A stretch of DNA of 64,000 bases. Origin: Eumeta japonica. Its lineage: Eukaryota > Arthropoda > Insecta > Lepidoptera > Psychidae. The stretch spans positions 248,001 to 312,000 of the forward strand of contig BGZK01000297.1 of the NCBI GenBank assembly GCA_005406025.1, read 5' to 3'. Each line of letters starts with the position of its first letter. Position 1 is the first letter of the stretch. The position numbers were made by a program, and so were the translations under genes. This document shows positions 1 through 10,775 of this stretch, in pieces. Below the pieces are notes generated by a model that saw only the letters and a program-made list of their open reading frames with translations, was not told where the DNA came from and searched no databases.

Positions 1-861
1 AAAACTAATCATAAGAACTATCGATGAATATCGGCGAGCGTCCACATTAAGCCTTTCCTTAATAGGAGTTCATTTTATGGAACAGAAAGTGTCCATTTCC
101 ACTTGAGGTTGCGATTCGGTTTTCAAAATGATCGTCGGTCAGTTTTTTAGGTATTAGAGTTCTGTCTGCAATTGAGCATGGATTGACTGATTGGTTCACC
201 GATTGATTCTACTCTCGCTTTCAATCTAACAGATTGAATTAGCTCCGATCGTCGAATTTCCACTTCTGAGAGGAGTAAATCGGTAGAAACTGTTTATTGT
301 TAAATTGGATATGCGAGAAAATAATACCTACATAATGGATATTAACTATAATATCTTCTATATATTGATTGAAGTTTGGGGAAAAGGTACATAATATTCA
401 CACTATAATTTTTCATATCACCTGCATTGAAAATGCGAGTATCCATACCTGTCGAGCCGATCAAAACTAGTCAATTTCAGATCAATCCGACTGTTGTCGG
501 ACAGAAAATGATCATTTTCTGTCCGCTACATGAAGTTGCAGCTTTATTTTAAATCTTGTCAGAGTATCTATTGTTTATTTCATGCCTTTATAATTGTCAT
601 TGTGACAGTTAACTGTACTGACATGTTATAACCTGGATAATCAAAATCGAAGTATTTGAATGTTTACAACAAATTTGTCGCTTGGAAAGAATCTGAAAGA
701 ATTAACATGGTCGAAGAAGTTTTATTAAGTTATTTCGTAGATCAAGCTAAAAGATATTCACCGTCAACTTAATGGTATTCTCGCTGTTTGTCTGAAATTA
801 TCTAGTTCCGGTTGGCTCCAGACAATGAAACTAGCATTTTTGGTACAGGTTATGTGAAAAA
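1..861. other. Intergenic, AT-rich, no gene seen
   Basis: No ORF of useful length, no repeat family that I recognise and no splice-site-bounded exon candidate. The only structured item is the perfect palindrome at 498-525, listed separately. Confidence 0.5.
498..525. repeat. Perfect 28-bp palindrome
   Basis: The 14 bases from 498 (CGGACAGAAAATGA) are followed at once by their exact reverse complement to 525, with no spacer. It lies in otherwise structureless intergenic DNA. No element boundary was found around it, so its origin is open. Confidence 0.85.
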
Positions 862-985
862 TATAATGTGTGACGCGGGATGAAACACGATTTCAGACCG
901 GGCGGTGTCAGCCCTCGTCTCCCTCGGGCGGCTAACTTCACCATGGTCTGTAATCGTTTTGTTTCATTCCTAGTCACACAATATA
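862..985. repeat. Imperfect hairpin / fold-back repeat
   Basis: Left arm about 862-899 (GTGTGACGCGGGATGAAAC... to CAGACC) pairs with right arm about 944-985 (GGTCTGTAATCG... to CTAGTCACAC) with a few mismatches. The loop, about 900-943, is GC-rich. This is the architecture of a short fold-back MITE; no transposase and no clear target-site duplication were identified. Confidence 0.6.
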
Positions 986-1151
986 CTACATTGAAGGGCA
1001 AAAAAAATTTCTTATATTAATTCGAGTGGCGTATCTATCTAAAAGGCTGTTTCGAGAGAACATATAAAATCATTTCATATAATATCAATCCGTAGATTTA
1101 AAGAGTTCTTTTAAATGCTTTAATGGTCTATTTATGACAAACTTACCTAAT

Positions 1152-1735
1152 TATTAGGGTTCCGAAATCAAAAAGCAAAAACGGAACCCTTATGTTTCGT
1201 CATGTCCGTCGGTTTCGTCTGTCCGTCCGTCCGTATGTCGCGTGTATTTTACTTAAAAAGTTCATGATTCATATTGATGAAATTAAGAGTATAGGTGACT
1301 TGTATAAGTCGCTACGTAGTTTGGTAGTTAAATAGTACAAATAAATATTTTAGGCGGGGCATTCCATAAATGTAAGAGAAACTGATTTTTTTTTTCTGCG
1401 AACATCGAGCGACACATTTTTAACAATTCTTTAAAAACATTTTGAAGTTTCTAAGCAATTTTTTTGATCAAGTGATTATTTTCGGAAATAACTGCTTCGA
1501 AACTAGCTTAGATTGTGTGCTCCTCGTTTATCTTTTAAGCCGTAAGTCAACAAAAATATGAAAAGATAACACTCAATAAATACGTATAAAAACTATTATA
1601 TTTAATATGATTGAATATTCCGTTTTAGAGTTATTTCCGAAAAACCGTGTTTTTCGACTGTTTCAACGAAGGTCTTAAGTGCCATGATGATATGCACTTT
1701 TTCAAATTGTACTTTTATATTTCGAGCCTGTAGTA
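1152..1735 (-). mobile_element. Dispersed lepidopteran repeat, family B, copy 1 (truncated)
   Basis: On the minus strand the copy ends with GGACGGACGGACAGACG, then AAGGGTTCCG and CGGAACCCTAAT. Its body aligns by eye with the opposite-strand copy at 22397-23100: shared blocks include the GGGGCATTCCATA block near 1360, the AAAAACATTTTGAAGTTT block near 1430 and TAAGTGCCATGATGATATGCAC near 1676. The part carrying the GGCCAAGAGCGTGTCGG end is missing. Non-coding; I know this repeat as common in Lepidoptera but cannot assign a class with certainty. Confidence 0.6.
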
Positions 1736-1912
1736 GATATTTTGAGGTTCTTTAATGCATTTAAAATTTTATTCACAATTGTGTATAATCATCTATTATT
1801 TTTTCGTTTTTTTTTTTTAAATATAATTAAATACATTAAAAAACATAATTAAATACATTCAAATATTAATGCATACATTAATGCATTACATACATAGTAG
1901 TCATACTTATTA

Positions 1913-3129
1913 TTAGGTTGGAGAAAAAGTTTTATCGTATTTTAATAGTGAAATGTTGCAGTAAAATATCTTTGGTTCTGCTGCTTGTATGTGGTTAGTA
2001 TTGATACCGTTGAATAGAGGACATTTTAAAAAAGAAAATAAAAAGTATAAAACGGTGTCTCGCCATTTTTCAATCGTTTTTCTGTCCACCAAAATGAGTG
2101 AATTTAACGTGGAAATTCGGAAGGGAAAAATGCGATACAAGCCGCGATAAAAAATTGTGATATTTGTGGATTTAATGCAGTGTCGGTAAGAGTAGCACTA
2201 AACTGGTCCAAGCGTTTTCAGGACGGTAACTTTGATGTCAAAGATAAAGCTCGTTGTGGTCGATCTCGTACGACTGAAGTCGACGCCACTTTGGAAATGA
2301 GCTAGATCGGCATATTAGTTCTCACGACAAAGCTGAAGAGCTGGGGTTGACCCCGAAACAGTTTTGACCCATTTGAAAAAAGCTAGATACACAAAAAAGC
2401 TCGATACATGCATCCCACACGGGCTTACTGAAAGAAATCTAATGTAATTATTTGCCATTCTCTATTGAAACGTAACGAACCCAAACCGTTTTTGAAACGA
2501 TTGATCACTGGTGAAAATTGGGTTACCTACGACAAGAACAAGCGAAAAAGATCAACGTTCAAAATGCAGGTAAGCTCCACAGATTACAGCAAAACCCGGA
2601 TTAACTCGCAATAAGTTGATGTTGTGTGTATGGCGCGATTGGAAGGGCATTATTCATTATGAGCTTTTGCCGCCGAGCAAAACCATCAAATCAGATCTCT
2701 ACTGCCAACATCTGATGAGAGCCAAGCAAGAAGTAGAGAAAAAACGGCCAGAATTGATCAACAGAAAAAGTGTGGTTTTCGTCGTGATAACGCCAGACCA
2801 GACACATCTTCAGCCACTCAGCAAATATTGAGAGAGTTTGGTTGGGAAGTGTTAATGCATCTGCCATATAACATAGACCTTGCACCTGCAGATTTACATT
2901 TCTTCCGGTCACAGTTTTTCGTTCAGAAGTCCCAAAATTTCTAAAGTGATGGGATTATAACACTTCTTACAAAATGACAACACTGTTTTTGTCATTTTTT
3001 TGTTTGGTTCGACAACTGTTTGTCGAACCAAATGAGATATACATGTTATAATTAAATGTAAATAAAATATGATGATAATTTGTTTCAAATTTGTGTATAT
3101 AGTACGAAAAATCTTATTCCCTGACCTTA
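1913..3129 (+). mobile_element. mariner element, full-length, inactive (copy 1)
   Basis: A 1.2-kb unit flanked by TA (1911-1912 and 3130-3131) with ~28-bp imperfect terminal inverted repeats: TTAGGTTGGAGAAAAAG at the left and, reading inward on the minus strand, TAAGGTCAGGGAATAAG at the right. A transposase frame begins near ATG 2095 but is broken early. Recognisable mariner blocks follow: FDVKDKARCGR-type hinge near 2232, WVTYDKNKRKRS (first catalytic Asp) near 2520, MLCVWRDWKGIIHYELLPPSK from about 2619, RDNARPDT (second Asp, HDN changed to RDN, after a frameshift) near 2780 and IDLAPADLHFF (third Asp) near 2875. Several stops and frameshifts make it non-functional. The sequence after the third Asp is deleted or scrambled. 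Related to the minus-strand copy at 41580-42608. Confidence 0.9.
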
Positions 3130-3131
3130 TA

Positions 3132-4039
3132 AACTCTGTGTGAAAGATTGGTAGTTTTTTTATTAATTTTGTATAATTATAAAAAAAGAATGTGTAACAG
3201 CATGTCTCTTACGACTCAAATCGTTTGGTTACGTCGTTGGTTGTATAAAACAGATAGTAAATATATGTTTACGAACCATGTAAAATTATGAAAGTATAAA
3301 ACCATATCATTAATCATTAACACCCTTCGCATGCGGGCTCGTTTTTAGACGTTATTCGCCGTTAAACCGTCAAATTAATAGGTTCATAGTATCAAACAAA
3401 AAACCTTCTTCGAAGTCTATATATTGTGACGAGTAACTACGGAACCCTACAGTACACGTGGCCTCACATGCGTTTAGCCGGTTCATTTTTCAAATTTTGT
3501 CCACCGTATGCGATACGATTTAATAGTCAATTCAAAATTGTACGAAGAAAAGTAAGTGTCATATAATTCAGGTATTTTCATAAAAAAAAGCTGATCGCAT
3601 AGGCGGTCTAGATAATAATAATAGATATACAAGGTATACTGCTTTTTTAAAACGGACTAAAAAGTACAAAATAGTTTTTCTATGCCTCGCAAAGTATAAA
3701 ACGGTTTTCAGATTCTTACTATCTTACATACTGTCCTGAAAAACGGTCATTGTGTCTTATAATAGCCATTAAAATACATGTATACGATTTGAGACGAAAA
3801 ACTTGGGGCGCCAGTCCACATACTGGGTCGATGGATCGGCGACTTGGTCAAAGCTCGGGTCGCCACCGGCAATAGGCGACCCAGGCCGTAAGGAGAGGCT
3901 CTCGATCGGGCTGCTGGTCAAGCAGCGGACGAATGAAAGGATATAATAATGAAACTCAATACGAGGCGGTATAAAATAGTATTGATCTGTGGTTGTAGAT
4001 AATCAAATTTAAGTAGTGCTACCTTTAAGCGTCTGGCTT
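3132..4039. other. Intergenic with one GC-rich islet
   Basis: No gene recognised. About 3805-3960 is a GC-rich islet (GGCGCCAGTCCACATACTGG... to CAAGCAGCGGACGAATG) in AT-rich surroundings. It may be a retrotransposon fragment, but no reading frame supports that. Confidence 0.35.
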
Positions 4040-5590
4040 ATTCTTCTTGAGGGAAAACTATCTTGCGAACGAACGGTTTTGTTAAAAAATGAACTAGTTT
4101 CACTGTGCTTTCATCTGTAAGTTGCCGAATTCTTTTGACTGCGTATGCTGCAGAACTAAGTCTTCGCCAATCTCGTAATGATAATAATAATTCCAACGCA
4201 ATTTAGCATATAAAGTGAGACCAAGAAATAAGATCGTGTCAACAATATCTAGTATCTCGTTGTTGACCATTAAATTTACTTCGACAAAAGCTGGTTGTTG
4301 GCTATAAATCTTAAAAAGTAAAGAAAATCAGCAAAGAGTACAATATTATACCCAGCTTTAACAAGATGTGGTAGATCATTAATGTAAATTAGGAATGGAA
4401 ATGCTCCAAGAACTGAACCTTATGACACACCCATGGACTGCTGATCCCGATGACCTCTCACCGTTAACATCAACCTTTTGAATTCTACCTTTTAAATAAG
4501 ATTGTAGAAGTCCAAGTGACCGACCCGTGACGCGATAATGATATAGTTTCCTGATCAATGTGTGACGTTGAACGCATTTAGATGCCTTGGATAAATTACA
4601 GAAAACATCAATTGCGTCCCGTAATGCTCCCAGACACCAAATATCTGTCGAATAAGCTCAATACCGACTTCAGTTGTTGAGCGATCCTTTGTGAATTCAA
4701 ATTGTTTAACGTACATCAAATTGTTATTATAATAATACTGCAACAATTGATTTAAAATAAGCTTTTAAAAAATTTACGCATTATCGGTAGTATTGATATC
4801 GGTCTAGAGTTAGAAGGGTCAGATAAACTACCGGATTTGGATAATGGAATAACTTTACTTTGATTTATTAGAGTCGGAAATAAACCACAATCAAGCATTA
4901 AAAATCACTACTTAAATGGAGCAGTTCGGTCAATTATTGAATCTATTATTTTTGCAGAAAGTTCATCAAGATACATTTGAATGTTTTAATAACGTTATTG
5001 TAGTTGAGATGAGTAAATTCAAACATAATACTACAAGTATCAATGTTTCGCTTCAACAGAGATTCAGCGAGAGTGGGTGATAATTATGTTGTTGAAACTG
5101 AAATGCTAGCAAAGAATTTTTCCAAAGCAAAGGCAACTTCTATGACTTTGCTTTAAAATTTCATCATCAAGTTTTAATTAAATTCTATACGTCGTCTGTT
5201 TTCCAGTTTCACTGTTGAATATATTCCAAGCAGGTTTTATCGTCTCTGCTGTTTTTTTTTGTAACTGACAAACATTGATTTTGCGGTTGCACGTACACCC
5301 TGTAATAATTTAAATACGCGTAAATACAATACACAATTTCTTACATAATTGACAAAAATAACCGAATGGTACGATTTTTCTTTATAAAGTGCGTATAATC
5401 TACGCTTGCTCGTATGAATGCTCACTGTCGCCCAATCACCAAATGATAAGGTGTTATTAACATTAATATTTTTTGATCTAAAAACATTGTTACATTCAGA
5501 CCAGGTTCATTGCTGCATTCAACAGTGAACCATATAATTCATTAGGGTCTTTACAATATGACAAATCAGACAACTTTTTAGTACGTTATT
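4040..5590 (-). mobile_element. Jockey-like non-LTR retrotransposon ORF2 relic
   Basis: Minus-strand translation in shifting frames gives, in family order, an endonuclease-RT linker (DPNELYGSLLNAAMN near 5530; ATVSIHTSKRRLYALYKEK near 5400), the RT palm start QFEFTKDRSTTEVGIELIRQ near 4690, HLDFYNLI near 4520, MGVS.GSVLGAFPFLIYINDLPHLVKAG near 4400-4340 and the post-RT block RRLSSAAYAVKRIRQLTDEST near 4150. Stops, frameshifts and deletions are frequent, and the catalytic ADD region near 4320 is damaged (one Asp missing). This is a fossil copy of an EN-RT retrotransposon related to the Jockey clade. Its 3' tail below about 4040 was not delimited. Confidence 0.8.
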
Positions 5591-6036
5591 TCTAAACTGC
5601 TTAAGTCGACTAGTATTCATAAGTATGTACTATATGGATATAAGTTATATGGATATAATACATAAGATATATAAGTGAATATAGAATGGGCATTCCCTGT
5701 AAATTAGCACCAATAATGATTAAAAGTTTTAGAGCTTCCAGTATGTATCGACAGTTAATAAAGTTTTTATCTAATTGAAAAGATAAGTTTTTTACCGATT
5801 AATAACAAGAGTCTTGCTTATCAAATTGCACTATTTGACCTCTTTATCAACTCTGTATGGACCGTCTTTGTCACTAGTATGTATGTAATTAATTATTATA
5901 TTTGCTTGGTGCTATTGTAACTGGTTCATTTGTTCGATAAAAGTCTTCAGATTTATTAGTAGAATCTGCGCTTTACTATTGGATTTCATATAAATCCAAT
6001 GGAATATTGGTGAAATAGTGAAGTGATTGTGTGACC
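5591..6036. other. Upstream flank of the receptor copy
   Basis: AT-rich sequence with no recognisable TATA/initiator pair. A short inverted repeat, TTGGATTT...AAATCCAA, sits at about 5981-6000. If the receptor tract is a retrocopy, its 5' UTR would begin somewhere here; no target-site duplication was found. Confidence 0.4.
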
Positions 6037-8034
6037 ATGGCTGATGCTGATAATTATCATCGGCGTTGGAATAAAATGTATTTCACGTATAGAGATTATA
6101 ATCTTATAAAATGGATTTTCAGTACGTATATAATTTCTATGTATTTACTGTGCGCGTTATCAGCTTGCGATGGGTATAATACCAGAGTTAACATACATCC
6201 TCTTGGAGCTTTAAATATACCATATGGGCAACCTTTATTAATATTCTGCACAGCTGAAGGGAATTATACTTCAGAGGATTTGCAGTTCACTATGAATGGA
6301 GAACCTTTGACTAATCAAACTACAGTCATAAATGATACAACTATTAGATTGGATATCGCACAACCTGACAGACAGTCCAGTACTTACTATTGTACTAACA
6401 AAGTTACAAATAAACATTGTATGAATAATGTGTTAGTCAATGAGAAACCACCTAATGTGACCGATTTTAAGTGTCGCTCTAAGAACCTGGAATCTCTGAA
6501 GTGTTCGTGGTCATACCCAAAAACTTTAACATCTATCGAATATAATATAACATTTTATGTTAATAAAAGACCAGTAAGAGAAGTCACAGCAAATAGAACT
6601 AACAATACGATGTCATGTGAGTGGACATTGTCTACAAAACCTCAGTATAGACAACAATTAAGAGATTATGATATCAGTCTTGTAGCCAGTAATATTTTTG
6701 GTGTGACTGTACAAAATTTTACGTTCAACCATTTCGCTGTAGTTATCCCTGATGCACCCCAAGAGCTCACTGCAGTTAGTACAGGACCTCATAGTGCTCT
6801 GTTGAAGTGGTCTATTTCTGATTCGATACATTCGTTTTTAAGGCCAGGTATCGTATATAAAATAAAATATCAAGTGGCAAAATCAGAGAAGTTTTATAAT
6901 GTAGATGCAAGTGGTTTAAAACAAAGCAAAAATTACACATTTAATTTGACAAATCTGCCTTATGCACATATGCGGTATGATGTTAGAGTTTATGTGAAAT
7001 CAGAGCTTGCTGAAGACACAGATGAATTTTGGTCCTATAGTTATGCATTTTTTGATACATAAAGTGAAAAACCTAGCCGGCCACCTGACACAGCTGTAGG
7101 AGCTTTTATGAGAACTATAATGAATTCCAAAAGAGAAATTTATTTCTACTGGAAACAATTGGAGGATTATGAACGTAATGGACCAAATTTTACTTATCAC
7201 GCTCTTGTCACTCAAGATGACAAAACAAAGCTGTATACTCCAATGAAAGATAAAAGTATGAGTTTTATAGATATTAAAGATGCTGCTATGAGTGCTGTAC
7301 AGATTCACTTAAAATCAGTAAATAGTGAAGGTTCATCTGCAAACAGTAGCTATTTGTACATACCCTCTGATGATAATATTTTAGAAGGACCGGCCTCTTT
7401 TACTAAACTCGCTTATGCTAATGGTACATATGCTTTATACTGGGAAGTAAAAAATATTGAGCATATTGAAAATTATACTTTGTTTTGGTGTGAGTATAAT
7501 GTATCAAGGTCCTGTGTAGGCCGTATGAACTTCACTTACTTGGATTCAACTAAGACTTTTTACATTACTGATTATTTACCAAAAGAAACCAAGTATCAAT
7601 TTGCCATATCAGTTAACAATGGTATGAAATCTAGCGGGATGTATTGGGCTAAATGTGATATATCTCATGACATTATTGTTATGTATGCATTTCCTGTTAC
7701 TTTAAGTCATGATAAAACAGGTAAAAATTATGTTACTCTTAGTTGGAAGATGGCCTGTTCTTTGCAGAATAATATCATTCTCGCATACAATATTTCTTAT
7801 TGTCCTGTTGTTAATAAATTTTTCTGTGATGGCCAAGTCCAAAATAAATCCATCCTTATTAGTCCAGAAAAGAATCAAGTGAATATAACTGGTCTACGCC
7901 CATATAAAACATACCGGTTTACTTTTGCACTTAATACCACTTATGGACTAAGAGAAGTTGAAAATGCTACAGATTATGTCACTACTTCACCAGATTCTCC
8001 TGAAAAGCCAGTGAATGCTAAAAATGGCATATGA
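6037..8034 (+). pseudogene. Domeless-like cytokine receptor ectodomain, intronless, one internal stop
   Basis: Class I cytokine receptors of insects (Domeless) bind Unpaired-type ligands and signal through JAK/STAT. ATG 6037 sits in a good context (GTGACCATGG); M14 is an alternative start. Residues 26-43 are hydrophobic (signal peptide). An Ig/FN3-like domain follows (about 46-136; Cys71, Cys119, Cys128), then a cytokine-binding module whose first half has Cys146 and the C-S-W motif at 156-158, then an FN3 domain to 341. Codon 342 (7060-7062) is TAA. The same frame continues without any further stop or frameshift to TGA 8032-8034 with three more FN3-type segments, including YTLFWCEYN and NITGLRPYKTYRF. 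N-glycosylation sequons are abundant. The usual second cysteine pair is incomplete (only Cys194), and there is no transmembrane segment or STAT-docking tail. The lack of introns over 2 kb suggests a retrocopy; a single large exon of a real gene, or an allele carrying a recent stop, are the alternatives. Confidence 0.8.
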
Positions 8035-8600
8035 TATTATTTTTATGTATGCATTTTCTGTTATTTTAAGTCATGATACACAGGGGAAAATTATGTAATT
8101 CTTAGAAGATGGTCTGTTCCTTGCAGAATAATATAATTCTTGCGTACAATATTTCTTGTTGCACTGTTATCAATAAATTTTATATGATGACCAAGTTCAT
8201 AATAAATTAAATGCCTAAATCCATTCTTGCGTTCCAGTGGTCCACTCGCCTCAATACCCCTTACTTCAAAACTATCCCCTACCATCGAATGTCTTATTTC
8301 TTTCCAAGAGGTCAGCAACGCACTCGTGTCTTTTCTGAGATAACGAGTGTCCAGGAGCGGCGGTGACCATCTACTCTGATGGCGCGCCTGCTCGTTTTCT
8401 CCTTGACCTTGCTATAAAAAATCCATTCTCATTAGTCCAGAAAATAATTAGATGAATGTACCTGGTCTACGCCCATAAAAGACATACTGGTACATGGTTT
8501 ACTTTGAACCGTTTACGTTTTGGTACACGGTTGAAAATTATATCACTATAAGGCTTAAAAAAATTCTTGAAAAGCCAGTAAAGTATATAATAAGCATACA
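8034..8600 (+). pseudogene. Decayed tandem duplicate of the receptor 3' end
   Basis: From 8034 the sequence repeats the receptor tract from about 7667: ATGTATGCATTTTCTGTTA at 8045 matches the site near 7681, CAGAATAATATAATTCTTGC at 8124 matches 7766, and, after an insertion, ATTAGTCCAGAAAA at 8431 matches 7858 and CTTGAAAAGCCAGT at 8566 matches 7997. Both copies run out at the same place, so the unit is roughly 7667-8033. The second copy has many substitutions, indels and stops, whereas the first copy is open. A GTAAGTAAC string at 8608 just past it resembles a 5' splice site but has no supporting context. Confidence 0.8.
8228..8418 (-). mobile_element. Short lepidopteran repeat, family D, inserted in the duplicate
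   Basis: The 191-bp block is flanked by an 11-bp direct repeat AAATCCATTCT (8217-8227 and 8419-8429), and it interrupts the alignment of the receptor duplicate. On the minus strand it reads AACGAGCAGGCGCGCC...GATGGTCACCGCCGCTCCTGGACAC, the same head as the copies at 16600, 21775 and 48835. It is non-coding. A variable-length duplication suggests target-primed (SINE/LINE-like) integration, which is inference. Confidence 0.75.
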
Positions 8601-9179
8601 AAAAAAGTAAGTAACGTTACTAATAATTTATTAAACATAATATAACAATGATGGACTCTTATCACTTACGGAATGGTGTCCATGATGGTGTCATTCAAGA
8701 TTTGATACTTTCGACTACAAATGGCCTCTGAACCATAGACAGACTTACAATCACACATTACAATTCAGTGACCTTTTACTGGACAACCGATAACAACGCG
8801 CGAGCGGGAAAAATTAAATATAATTATGTGTTTGTTATAATAATAATAGCCTTTTGTTCTGAACAACTAGAAATATATACAATGAGTATGAGTTAATGTT
8901 TGTCTGGTTAGAAAATATCTTTTAATTCATGAGATTTATGTGCTTATTAGAAAAAAAAACTATGATTAGAGCAAGGCCCTGAGGTAAGGCCCCACAGGGC
9001 TCCGCTCCAGCATATTCCAGTGATCGGATCATTCTGACTAGGTCATAGTGTTATATGTATACTATAGCGACTAGGTATTATTTTTATGCTAGTTAATTTA
9101 ATTGTTTTTGGCCATTTTCTTTTGAATGATGTATTGTACCTTATCATGTGTAATTGTTAATTCAGTCGTTAAATAATCC
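8601..9179. other. Intergenic, no gene seen
   Basis: AT-rich sequence with no coding trace. About 8972-9015 is a short GC-rich segment with GGCCCTG...CAGGGC pairing. Confidence 0.4.
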
Positions 9180-9370
9180 AGACAATCAACGCTTATTTAG
9201 GTGTTGGATGTCTGTTATGTCTCTCGAACCAATATCCAACTGGCTGGACAGGGGTTCGTAGTGCATAAACAGATTCGAGGGTCAACGGTGGTTTTCATGC
9301 TGTCTGTTAACACGTGTTACTGCCGAGCGTCTAATTATGGATTTTCGCAAATTAACGCCCCACGCAATAG
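9180..9370 (+). mobile_element. Fold-back repeat family A, copy 1 (right arm only)
   Basis: CAGATTCGAGGGTCAACGG at 9271 and the terminal block GCAAATTAACGCCCCACGCAATAG ending at 9370 match the right arm at 19700-19886 and the inverted left arms at 17181 and 43011. No open frame. The left arm is absent here. Confidence 0.7.
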
Positions 9371-10652
9371 AAGTTCGTCATTATGTTAATCGTTATCTCT
9401 GTAGCATTCAAATTTATTAACCGTTTGTGTAAATGTTACCTACAATGTTCAGTACGCCGTGGTAAATACCTGCTATACTTACTATTGTTTACTCTTTCAT
9501 GATAAAATTTTAAAAGGTAGAATAAAAAATATTTATTAAGAAAACGTAAGTACTATATTTCGTCGTAGGATTTGATGTATCGATACTAAAAATTAGAAAC
9601 TATTTGAAAAAAAAACCCGGTTAAGTGTAGATTGGACTCGCGCATCGACGGTTGTGTACTACAATATATCTGTGCTGAGAACTTAAAAAAATTACATATT
9701 TTCGTTCGTTCATTTGCGGATTTTTAACACGTACCCCGCTCACACTTGACATTTGATTTCTTGTTTACCCTAAGTTTGTACAATAATCACGCCAAGTTTG
9801 ACGTTTGTATATATTACAACTTTTATGATAGAGCAAAAATCACGTACTTGGTGTCAGTTTATACGGGACATTGAAACGAACCTAAAGAAAGAACTAAATT
9901 GTAGATTTCTTATAAGTTTATTATCTGTAAATAAAGAACTATTTTCTGTAGGGTATCGAATCTCAAAAGGACAAAACGAAACCGTTATCTGTTAACTATG
10001 AGCCATCATATTGGCAAAGAAATATATTGCATAAATATGTTCTAAGTCGGTCGAATCGCTCAGAAGCTAATCGATTATTAACAGACGTATAAACAAATAT
10101 ACATTGCTTACATAATACACACAAACACACACACATATATATAAATAAAGATTAGCTGTATCCTTCATGGTTCAATCTAAAACTCAGAGAAACGTTCCAT
10201 TCCGACTGACCGTCTGTCACGTGACAATGGACACAATGTTCTTAGTGTTGAATTCAGTTTTTCTTGTGACTATTACAATAATTAATGCCTTTTTTTTGGT
10301 TCTATCCGTAAATCTTTTGGTGTCCAAAAGTGATTTTTATATATAACTAAAAACCATTTAAAACGCAATTATCCGTTTAACAACAAACATCGGCAAACCA
10401 AGCAAAAAATAAAAAAAAAACCAAAACACAATTTTTGAAGAATTTCTCGAAATGAAAGATGTTAAGGGTACATTTTTTATAGCTCACATTTATCTGAAAT
10501 GCTGGACGATTATCTTCCTCCGCTTACTGCATAAAAGGTCCAAATATCTGTGACGGTCTCTGAAGCGAGGGCGACCGGGCCGCATCGACTATGACGACGC
10601 AGGCGCAAGTCTCCAATATAACCCATAACACAAGGATTAGAGCCTAACGTCC
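9371..10652. other. Intergenic with a repeat end and a microsatellite
   Basis: About 9613-9660 (AAACCCGGTTAAGTGTAG... to GACTCGCGCATCGACGG) resembles the GGCCAAG-type end of repeat family B. About 10117-10148 is an (AC)n/(AT)n microsatellite. About 10560-10620 is GC-rich. No gene recognised. Confidence 0.4.
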
Positions 10653-10775
10653 AGTGGGCCTAGCATGACCTTCTAGACAAGAGTCTCTCTATAGCACTAT
10701 CCTTGTTGCGCAAATATAATGAGCGAAAGGGACAGTTTTATAGAGAGTCTTGTCTAAGCCGTCATGCTGGGTCCG
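10653..10775. repeat. Short fold-back MITE-like repeat
   Basis: Left arm about 10656-10712 (GCCTAGCATGAC, TAGACAAGAGTCTCTCTATAG) pairs with right arm about 10722-10774 (CTATAGAGAG-type, GTCTTGTCTA, GTCATGCTGGG) around a loop of about 10 bases, with a few mismatches. A short (AAT)n run follows at 10793-10804. Non-autonomous; family unknown to me. Confidence 0.65.

Noticed and set aside
7000..7308. 102-codon minus-strand ORF overlapping the receptor tract
   Set aside because: Antisense shadow of the receptor frame; no domain.
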